Part shown: piece by piece, positions 61,701-64,000 of the stretch | Position numbering within the stretch: position 1 is the stretch's first letter | Layout: each line of letters opens with the position of its first letter | Source: Aricia agestis | Lineage: Eukaryota; Arthropoda; Insecta; Lepidoptera; Lycaenidae | NCBI RefSeq assembly: GCF_905147365.1 | Contig: NC_056425.1 | Coordinates: 8,625,501 to 8,689,500, forward strand | DNA length: 64,000 nucleotides | Reading direction: 5' to 3' | Translations under genes and position numbers: made by a program | The notes under the pieces: generated by a model | What the model saw: only the letters and a program-made list of their open reading frames with translations | The model's database searches: none | What the model was told of the DNA's origin: nothing

Positions 61701-64000
61701 CAGATGAATGTATATGGCGCCCTTGCGCATCCCTGCACGCGGTGTTACATCTATTACGTAGTTGATTGTAGATTAACTTGTCAGATTCCAGGTGAGATTT
61801 CTTAAATCTAGCTTTAGCTCGGTTTTTCTCGTTAATTAAGGTTTTGATTTCGTTTGTTAACCAGGGTGCTGGTAAGTGTTTTATTTTAACAGGACGCAGA
61901 GGGGCATGGCGGTCAAAGAGTTTAATGATGGTGTTGTTGAAAAAATTTAATTTGGGCTCAATTGTCGGGGCATGAAAAAGCTCAGTCCAGTCCATCTTAT
62001 TTGCATCCTCACGAAGGTTATCTAAATTCATATCTTTAAAAGCTCTTTGCATAATCACTTTCGGTTTAGTCTTAGATGTTCGCCATTTGTAGGATAAAAA
62101 AATACAGTCGTGGTAGGAGAATCCGCCTGCTGGGTGCTGGCCGTGCGTGTCAACAAGATGGAGTGACGACACCATCATCAGGTCAAGGAGAGATGGGGAG
62201 GAGTGGGGATAGTGATTCGTAGCTTGGAGAGGAAGTAAACTTAAGTTAAAGGAGTTTATTAAGGAAGATAGTCTTTTGGAACGGTAGTCGTCTTTTAGAA
62301 GGCAAGTATTAAAGTCTCCCATGAAGATAATATGGTCGTATTGAGGAGTGAATTCGTCTAGGATTTTGTCAAAAGAGGGAAAGTAGTTTACGGTAAGATT
62401 AGGGCTATAGAAGACACCTAAAAGTAATTTAGATTGGCTATTTGTAATTTCTATGAGAAGATTTTCGGTCTCGTCCGCAGGTGGTGGTTGAGCAAAAGTT
62501 TTTACAATTTTATAGCTGATATTGGAACGGAGGTAAATAGCTACCCCACCACCGGATCTGCCAACTCGATCGTTCCTGATCAGTTGATAGCCAGGCAAGG
62601 AGTAAGACGTAGAGGACAGACATGGTTTGAACCAGGTTTCAGAAACTAAAATAGCATGAATACAGGATTGAGAATCAAAACAATTAAGGAGGTCGGCGTA
62701 ATGGGCAGGAATACTTTGGGCATTTATGTGGATAATATTGAAATGTTTCTGTTTAGTTGAAAAGTGAAAGGTAAGTGTAGAGAGTAATGGATTCGAAGAG
62801 GAACTATGAAAGCTTTCATCGCCGCTATTTGAGTCAGAGCAGGAAAAAACTGTCATCAAGACTTATGTTAGATGATGACATAAAACCAAGAGACTAGATT
62901 AAAGTAGTGAATATTTCGTAATAAGGTAGGTAGTTAAAACGAGTAAGAAGATGATGTTGGTTTCTTTTTTTTTTATGAAATAAGGGGGCAAACGAGCAAA
63001 CGGGTCACCTGATGGAAAGCAACTTCCGTCGCTCATGAACACTCGCAGCATCAGAAGAGCTGCAGGTGCGTTGCCGGCCTTTTAGAGGGAATAGGGTAAT
63101 AGGGGGGGGGGGGGGTAGGGATAAGATGGGAAGGGAATAGGGGAGTGTAGGAAAGTGAATAGGGTAGGGGATTGGGCCTCCGGTAAACTCACTCACTCGG
63201 CGAAACACAGCGCAAGCGCTGTTTCACGCCGGTTTTCTGTGAGAACGTGGTATTTCTCCGGTCGAGCCGGCCCATTCGTGCCGAAGCATGGCTCTCCCAC
63301 GTATACGGTTTTCATCTGTGTGAAAAATATGTGTACGTATATACTTACACAAGCATGATTGAACATGAATTCTATGAGATTAAATTGTCAACGTGCGGCA
63401 CGTGCCGACTGGACGTCAAAAAAAGAGTGCTGCTGTCATGTATCACACGTCTCTTTTTACCTCGCAGTGTTACTGATGGTGACGTCTCTCTTGCTCAGGC
63501 CTTTGTTTCTCTATTCCGCTAGGTATATTAACTTTTTATGGTTCTGCTACCATATAACTGTCATTAGACGAAAATAATTTTATACACTGTGTCATACTGC
63601 CTTATTCCTCATTGTAAATTAAAATGTGATATTCCTTGCTTTTTATTGTGAGATTTTGATGGCCCATTGGATAGACAAAATATTTGGACATGAACAACAC
63701 ACAAACATTATAATCATTGTCATTGACCTTACACAACTGATTTAAAAACGCAACTTTTTCATACGTTCTGTAATCATATTTGTGTGTCTATGTTAAATCA
63801 TTAAAATCACAAATAATACTAACGATCAATATTTTCAGCTCTCGACCTCAAGAAGGACATATCGGTATACCAGGGTGAGCCCAAAACTGGCAAAGCTGAC
63901 ACAACCATGACGGTCGCGGACAACGACCTCATGGACATAGCCAGTGGGGCTCTCAGCCCGCAAGTCGCGTATCTCAAGGGAAAGCTCAAGATCGCCGGCA
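34737..64000 (+). CDS. HSD17B4: Peroxisomal multifunctional enzyme type 2 (17-beta-HSD4), 3' end outside window
   Basis: Exons: 34737-34926, 35693-35838, 37584-37735, 38724-38895, 39952-40058, 40428-40557, 42564-42660, 49537-49697, 50340-50466, 57386-57569, 57820-57942, 58072-58229, 58870-59073, 63839-64000 onward. All junctions are GT-AG and in phase, giving 704 residues so far (human enzyme 736). N-terminal SDR domain: TGAGGGLGKA dinucleotide-binding loop, NNAG, and Tyr-Ser-Ala-Ala-Lys catalytic pair formed across the exon 3/4 junction. Hydratase-2 hotdog domain: GDLNPLHIDP and PILHGL in exon 11. C-terminal SCP2 domain begins at about exon 13-14. Known role: hydration and dehydrogenation of D-3-hydroxyacyl-CoA in peroxisomal beta-oxidation. 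The peroxisomal targeting signal would be beyond the edge. Introns 2, 7, 9 and 13 are swollen by transposons. Drosophila Mfe2 lacks SCP2; this one keeps it. Confidence 0.96.
34927..35692. other. Mfe2 intron 1, nothing recognised
   Basis: AT-rich with no repeat family or open frame of interest. Confidence 0.5.
36111..37527 (+). mobile_element. piggyBac-like element, decayed, with a nested repeat
   Basis: Flanked by TTAA on both sides (36111-36114, 37524-37527). The ends are mirror images: TTAACCCTCCGTGTACGAGG and 'cctagtacatggagggttaa', each with 'ggggtatgt'/'accccacc' just inside. Near 36455-36560 one frame gives an acidic stretch ('EEDDDCDAELMNSEQES') like the N-terminus of piggyBac transposases. 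The rest of the transposase is gone. A 35-bp direct duplication lies at about 36358-36452. Confidence 0.75.
37080..37420 (-). repeat. Helitron/LINE-like repeat, inverted copy of 4373-4700
   Basis: Reverse complement of the repeat at 4373-4700 ('gtcactcaaaaatctgtcat', 'cacctacgtttcc'), inserted in the piggyBac-like element. Confidence 0.55.
37775..37935 (-). repeat. Interspersed tail repeat ('agggttccgta' family)
   Basis: 'tagggttccgtatccaaagg' followed by 'tctgtctgtctccaggctgt' is the reverse of the family seen at 380-627 and 45385-45565. Short frames on both strands are not genes. Confidence 0.55.
38296..38580 (+). mobile_element. tRNA-derived SINE
   Basis: Box A TGGCTCAGTGG at 38305-38315 and box B GGTTTGAATCC at 38349-38359 are spaced as in a tRNA-type Pol III promoter. 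The unrelated AT-rich body and a 'gtacttagcacggggcc' tail follow. The tRNA-like head cannot form a complete good cloverleaf, so it is not a tRNA gene. Located in Mfe2 intron 3. Confidence 0.7.
38896..39951. other. Mfe2 intron 4
   Basis: Contains 'acgaaagactgacgtcatac' near 39353 and a GC-richer stretch at 39580-39700 ('gtagccaggattctatatag') that looks like a transposon end, but no family is assignable. No gene. Confidence 0.4.
40132..40222. mobile_element. Short palindromic MITE
   Basis: 'cgcattccattaagcgttaa' and 'aacgatcaaaacgctcaaaa' are mirrored around a seven-base centre. It is a near-perfect hairpin in Mfe2 intron 5. Confidence 0.7.
40610..40755 (+). repeat. LINE 3' tail fragment
   Basis: Plus-strand copy of the tail at 59660-59780: 'attccctcttaaaaggccag', 'gagtgtccatgggcgacgg', 'atcaggtgacccgtttgct'. 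Mfe2 intron 6. Confidence 0.75.
41263..41472. mobile_element. Palindromic MITE
   Basis: 'atatacactttccttgcact' is mirrored by 'agtgcaaggaaagtgtatat', with an inner 'cgaccagtttcgaaaaa' / 'tttttcgaaaccggttg' pair. Mfe2 intron 6. Confidence 0.75.
41473..42563. other. Remainder of Mfe2 intron 6
   Basis: Holds a short 'aaccgacttccaaaaaggag' repeat near 41737, a motif of a common dispersed family also near 26830. The rest is AT-rich without recognised features. Confidence 0.4.
42687..42942. mobile_element. hAT-type MITE
   Basis: Left end AGGGGTTCCCAAACTGTG and right end TTGGGAACCCCT are mirror images of the hAT CAGGG-type terminus. The interior is AT-rich. Mfe2 intron 7. Confidence 0.65.
43474..43642. 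mobile_element. MITE with ACACGCTCAGTTTATCATC ends
   Basis: 'acacgctcagtttatcatc' and 'gatgacaaactgaacgtgt' are inverted ends. Internal 'catcaatctg' and 'gattga' motifs alternate in both orientations. Mfe2 intron 7. Confidence 0.6.
44382..44580. mobile_element. Palindromic GC-rich MITE, copy 2 (complete)
   Basis: Flanked by TA. Both arms are complete from ATGGCGGCTCTCGACATAGG to its mirror. It includes the internal palindrome 'acgcgtctgcagacgcgt' in each arm. Copy 1 is at 19291-19467. Confidence 0.85.
44603..45174. mobile_element. Large inverted-repeat MITE hosting a hAT MITE
   Basis: Outer ends 'gacatttagtttcttgattc' and 'accaagaaactaaatgtc' mirror each other. The inner arms (44889-45120, e.g. 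'ccggaattatagttttgatc') form a near-perfect hairpin. A second element (44649-44876) is inserted in the left arm. Confidence 0.8.
44649..44876. mobile_element. Nested hAT-type MITE with exact 8-bp target duplication
   Basis: ATGGCACT at 44641-44648 and 44877-44884 flank the element. Ends CAGGCGTGGTC and GACCGCGCCTG are inverted repeats, as in hAT elements. It contains a long C run near 44847-44861. Confidence 0.85.
45175..47120. repeat. Mosaic of dispersed repeat fragments in Mfe2 intron 7
   Basis: 45385-45565: 'tatagcggcaa' / 'gacagacggacag' family as at 380-627. 46270-46345: 'ggccaagtgcgagt' piece. 46465-46705: 'cttttgcccgcggcttcgct' to 'tttgagttttatatatatag', a family very common in Lepidoptera. 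46930-47113: 'gacggacagacagac' then 'aagggttccgtttt'. No gene. Confidence 0.55.
47126..48417 (+). mobile_element. mariner DNA transposon, apparently intact
   Basis: 1,292 bp. Flanked by TA. Ends CGAGGGCTGCTATTTATGTA and the mirrored 'tacataaatagcagccctcg' are near-perfect inverted repeats. Contains one uninterrupted transposase gene. Located in Mfe2 intron 7, same orientation as the host gene. Confidence 0.95.
47300..48352 (+). CDS. mariner transposase (DD34D)
   Basis: 350 residues from the ATG at 47300 (MDLTREHFRAMIYYDFRRGL), a normal mariner length; open frame before it has no ATG. N-terminal HTH_48-type domain with 'GDEAPSKTTVYHWYSEFNRG'; second HTH around 'TYREIEASLGISMTSIHKIL'; 'RWIPHNLT' (the WVPHEL-type signature). 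Catalytic Asp residues sit in TGDESW, HHDNASCHT and YSPDLAPNDFFLF; the last two are separated by 34 residues. All three are present, with no stop or frameshift, so the protein could be active. It would cut at TA sites and move the element. Confidence 0.95.
   Translation: MDLTREHFRAMIYYDFRRGLNQQQCFIQLTATFGDEAPSKTTVYHWYSEFNRGRSMLTDENKEGRPKTAVVPQNIDAVRELIMRDRHVTYREIEASLGISMTSIHKILHEHLAVKKICSRWIPHNLTIDQKRARVDWCKKMIKKYNRGTSKAVYNIYTGDESWIYAYDPETKQQSTVWVFQDEPKPTKVTRAKSTLKQMVACFFGINGHVATVPLENRKTVNSEWYTTICLPEVFEEIRKDNRQRRIILHHDNASCHTSAETTQFLEGQKIELTGHPPYSPDLAPNDFFLFPYAKNKLRGQRFSSREEAVDAFKMHVLEIPQSEWKKCYENWFQRMQKCVDHRGEYFEKQ
48418..49536. other. Mfe2 intron 7, 3' part
   Basis: A dispersed fragment at 49115-49260 ('aggggtttcgggggcgataa', 'tctagctaggaatcattttt') matches 1370-1475. 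Otherwise AT-rich and without recognised features. Confidence 0.4.
49876..49995. repeat. Direct repeat pair in Mfe2 intron 8
   Basis: 'ggttggtggtcatgattttg' preceded by 'ctttcgcggt' or 'ctttcgtggt' occurs at about 49876 and 49963, 87 bp apart. No further copies noticed. Confidence 0.6.
50046..50194. mobile_element. Hairpin MITE in Mfe2 intron 8
   Basis: Outer arms 'taagaaaataagtctgttta' and 'taaacagacttattttctta'; inner perfect hairpin 'ttcagcg.ttatttaaagtg' around 'catatatatg'. Confidence 0.8.
50250..50339 (+). pseudogene. Partial tandem duplicate of Mfe2 exon 9 start with its acceptor
   Basis: The first 48 bases after a 'catctag' acceptor repeat the start of exon 9 (50340 onward) with three or so changes: ILHGEQYIEF is identical, then LGELPG becomes RGELPG. 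It then runs into unrelated sequence, a stop and the acceptor of the real exon. A 'gtaatg' just after GAACTACCGG could serve as a donor, but the resulting mini-exon is not supported. Best read as a partial exon duplication. Confidence 0.75.
50992..51140 (+). repeat. Left inverted terminal repeat of the DIRS element
   Basis: 'ttatttgaagcataataatt' to 'ctcaactatgatcattg'; its reverse complement is at 55974-56118. The left extension (50977-50991, 'tattaaacacttgaccg' start) is not in the right repeat but is in the internal complementary region. Confidence 0.9.
51323..52713 (+). CDS. DIRS element gag-like protein, one frameshift
   Basis: Starts at ATG 51323: acidic start, Ser-rich run, then a strongly basic 'KRKSRRRRHKKRGG' and a coiled-coil-like 'LAKLTQEVKELNKRVNSF'. 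The frame stops at 51931, but continuing one base back gives 'YIHTPGFIDLEVNDEVKD' into the frame open to 52713. A single-base loss near 51900 explains it; I see no classic slippery site. The C-terminal part has repeated 'PAQG' and an Arg/Gly/Ser-rich end 'RSSFRSRGGRSDNRG' suited to nucleic-acid binding. It overlaps the start of the RT frame. Confidence 0.75.
52364..54589 (+). CDS. DIRS element reverse transcriptase - RNase H
   Basis: 741 residues, uninterrupted. The first ~100 residues overlap gag in another frame and may not be translated as such. RT: 'MFLVPKSDGSCRPIFNLSTL' (about 200), 'KIDLSQAYFHLAV' (about 248), 'LPFGLSTAPKVFASL' (about 285) and the catalytic 'VYLDDYLIAH' (about 315). RNase H: 'ATDASDLAWGAQLD' (about 477), 'LKELLALYKVL', 'WQSDNRTAIAYVRNEGG' and 'HHIPGKFNGHADHLSR' (about 575). 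The C-terminal part 'VIDLFASVEAHV' through 'NYPLAWVFPPPYLIPKVL' is the DIRS-specific region after RNase H. No protease or integrase. Confidence 0.93.
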   Translation: MLLPLRKRVLAIIDRLATPRRGRLRVVYPRRVRLMDVVLARTFPMLTSLRKAALIIVLRRDKEFILNHGLQCLAILVVPFAREEVDRTIEGNSTTEVPVNVPLLPRTSGTPKNVSIDNQQFRAGQLLKFYQRWQRLDAPGYLLKILKGYRIPFMEKPPLIIPRSSKNQFSTPVSEEMSLQIRQMIHQGVLEIASPSPSFISTMFLVPKSDGSCRPIFNLSTLNNYVLTQPFKLINVQRIPDFLQPNDWLCKIDLSQAYFHLAVAPSHRRFLRLIYKGQLLQMTCLPFGLSTAPKVFASLTNWVAQTLREQGLRIIVYLDDYLIAHQNKAILQEHVQILLQRLQYLGWQINLKKSILTPQQDMVFLGVRWKTLQNKKLLPDEKKSKIYQKVLPVLTKGLVDVKTLQSVVGLLNFASFVVPKGRLHYRALLSLLINMEKTPILNRCSLPRQALDDLRWWLQNHHLSTPIHWSPPSHFLATDASDLAWGAQLDHLSLSGTWSAQENLMHCNLKELLALYKVLQGQHQTLAHSTVLWQSDNRTAIAYVRNEGGTRSDVLLDITTQIFQLLDHFQIHITAHHIPGKFNGHADHLSRYRSPPEWHLLTSCTEKIFRKFGVPVIDLFASVEAHVVMNYVTLDLNDQAAVYHDAFSRDWNYPLAWVFPPPYLIPKVLAHLNRAQGIYLLVVPRWERVFWRADLKSRAIAAPHTILNLEKCLIDISTRAPPPKIQEMILEVWKCGGGRKI
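54559..55539 (+). CDS. DIRS element tyrosine recombinase
   Basis: From the ATG at 54559 (MEMWGWSQNLVGWDDNH), 326 residues, overlapping the RT end by 31 bases. SAM-like N-terminal 'SWRPSTRKTYKVAWNRWLSW'; catalytic domain with 'LLLSSGRRVHDLTLL' (first catalytic Arg) and 'ILSRGNWKSVHTFRNYY' (box II with nucleophilic Tyr). The box II His-x-x-Arg is altered as usual in this retroelement group. It would integrate a DNA circle. The same frame is open much further upstream, to 52759, under the RT (see findings). Confidence 0.9.
   Translation: MEMWGWSQNLVGWDDNHLKLLLSSWRPSTRKTYKVAWNRWLSWCKSHSCDAHKPTGAVLAKFLADLFLIDKLSYNTILLHKSVVSTMCDTEISGTLSSHVLVKHVLKSIALKKPVQHKSQIWDIDLLTNFLKSYTIDENNLFAVSRHTAILLLLSSGRRVHDLTLLIVDDNHYKEFDDHIIMWPQFGSKTDNSDSRQSGWKILSNPNNKQLDAVYWVKCCNRLLHRRRSEAKCANLFMNLRGRPSAASKTVIAGWIKALLSEAKITAPPGSVRSAVASKSWTDNVSIDEILSRGNWKSVHTFRNYYRKQVISSKSNDLRNSFVPLS
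55825..55945. repeat. Internal complementary region of the DIRS element
   Basis: 'ttatgcttcaaataacggtc' plus 'aagtgtttaata' is the complement of the left end. It is joined directly to 'gcagcgttttaccctgaaat' ... 'ttatttgaagcataa', the complement of the right end. The block is also bracketed by 'accaggcgata' / 'ctgcctggt'. Template for end completion and circularisation in the DIRS1 model. Confidence 0.85.
55974..56118 (+). repeat. Right inverted terminal repeat of the DIRS element
   Basis: 'caatgatcatagttgagcgg' to 'attatgcttcaaataagg'. The right extension continues to about 56165 ('cagggtaaaacgctgctaat') and matches the internal complementary region inverted. Confidence 0.9.
56316..56407. 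mobile_element. Hairpin MITE
   Basis: 'tgtcgtaggatgatttgata' is mirrored by 'tatcaaatcatcctacgaca' with an inner 'ttttcgcgaaa' pair. Mfe2 intron 9. Confidence 0.8.
56708..56913. mobile_element. hAT-like MITE with TAGGGATGGGA ends
   Basis: TAGGGATGGGA near 56710 is mirrored by TCCCATCCCTA near 56903. The interior is AT-rich and non-coding. Confidence 0.6.
56914..57385. other. Mfe2 intron 9, 3' part
   Basis: Contains 'tccgaccttggcg' twice (57150, 57193) and a related 'ccgaccgtggcg' at 56677, with 'ggctaaagggttaac' after the last; this is possibly a piggyBac-type end. A dispersed-tail fragment lies near 57235-57290. No gene. Confidence 0.4.
57570..57740 (+). pseudogene. Partial tandem duplicate of the Mfe2 exon 10 3' half with donor
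   Basis: About 131 bp (second copy about 57606-57737) repeats the end of exon 10 and the first ~37 bases of the intron. It encodes 'RAVDVQLPQKRAPDAVAEQR', close to the exon's 'RAIDVQPPPKRAPDAVVEQR', and keeps a GTGAGA donor, but has no polypyrimidine acceptor. Reading through from exon 10 meets TGA at once. Probably a non-functional tandem duplicate. Confidence 0.75.
58325..58513. mobile_element. MITE with AAGGCCGCGTTTC ends
   Basis: 'aaggccgcgtttcaactgac' and 'gttagtggaaaggcggcctt' are inverted ends, each followed inward by 'gcggagcggag' or its mirror. Mfe2 intron 12. Reading frames inside are chance. Confidence 0.7.
59266..59655 (-). repeat. LINE 3' fragment A
   Basis: 'tttataaattctttatttgc' at 59273 read on the minus strand is a LINE 3' end. 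It contains 'aaattggcggccttaccgct', a family different from the neighbouring LINE. No coding sequence. Confidence 0.6.
59660..62900 (-). mobile_element. CR1/Jockey-type LINE, almost full ORF2 with frameshifts
   Basis: Minus strand. Endonuclease and RT start are in one frame, 62859 down to 61141: 'NIIHINAQSIPAHYADLLN', 'AILVSETWFKPCLSSTSY', 'IIFMGDFNTCLL', 'YRPISVLPFLSKILERS'. RT continues in other frames: 'ISAGVPQGRVFSPLLFSI' and catalytic 'MYADDLQIY' (about 60890-60750), then 'FPILDYADVCYCDLN' (60258-60449) and a C-terminal 'SAIRLWNSLPDSIQN' (59994-60239). Several frameshifts and stops make it inactive. The 3' tail (59660-59990) carries 'gcgcttgcgctgtgtttcgc' on the minus strand and ends in a poly(T) on this strand. 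Confidence 0.88.
62960..63303 (-). repeat. Second LINE tail copy, 5'-truncated
   Basis: Same orientation and sequence as the tail at 59660-59990, from poly(T) near 62968 to 'gaagcatggctctcccacgt'. It has a G run near 63104. It is an independent truncated insertion of the same LINE family. Confidence 0.8.

Larger units (their letters stand above)
59201..63540. mobile_element. hAT-type MITE split by LINE insertions
   Basis: Flanked by GTTCTGCT on both sides (59193-59200 and 63541-63548), an exact 8-bp duplication. Ends CATAAAGTTAATATACC and GGTATATTAACTTTTTATG. Its left part (59201-59265) and right part (63304-63540) together match the uninterrupted copy at 13585-13807, so everything between is a later insertion. 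Located in Mfe2 intron 13. Confidence 0.85.

Noticed and set aside
61557..61805. Plus-strand frames opposite the LINE
   Set aside because: Shadows of the minus-strand endonuclease/RT frame.

Overview
This window is lepidopteran-like (moth or butterfly) nuclear DNA. It is AT-rich, with small GC-richer exons split by GT-AG introns and an unusually dense, varied load of transposable elements. The animal assignment rests on the exon sequences (Rab2, peroxisomal multifunctional enzyme type 2, a CENP-L-like protein). The lepidopteran assignment rests on the repeat families and is inference.

Genes. (1) On the minus strand, 6873 down to 1527, lies the 5' part of an unrecognised acidic, low-complexity protein that continues beyond the left edge. 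(2) Rab2 runs divergently on the plus strand in five exons (8280-12160) with an intact 212-residue reading frame and a Cys-Cys prenylation end. (3) On the minus strand, 19067 down to 16620, five exons join in phase into a 286-residue protein that I read as the kinetochore protein CENP-L. (4) From 34737 past the right edge runs a peroxisomal multifunctional enzyme (Mfe2/HSD17B4): a short-chain dehydrogenase, then a hotdog-fold hydratase, then an SCP2 domain. Fourteen exons join in phase, the last cut by the window end.

Mobile DNA fills most of the rest. Main pieces: a Jockey-like LINE (about 2000-4125); many MITEs, several with visible target-site duplications; a decayed Tc1-like element (20745-22289); a Ty3/gypsy element with two 478-bp LTRs that look identical and a matching ATGG duplication, but a ruined, multiply interrupted interior (23857-32784); a decayed piggyBac-like element (36111-37527); an intact-looking mariner (47126-48417) in an Mfe2 intron; a nearly intact DIRS-type tyrosine-recombinase retrotransposon with inverted terminal repeats and an internal complementary region (about 50977-56165) in a later Mfe2 intron; and a hAT-type MITE (59201-63540) split by three LINE-derived insertions.

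Most notable: the DIRS element, with a long open second frame across its reverse transcriptase; the contradiction between identical LTRs and dead coding sequence in the gypsy element; a 15-bp minisatellite that keeps one frame open for about 210 codons; and two Mfe2 exons with partial tandem duplicates beside them. I found no wholly new system. The strongest candidates for follow-up are the DIRS element and the apparently trans-mobilised gypsy derivative.
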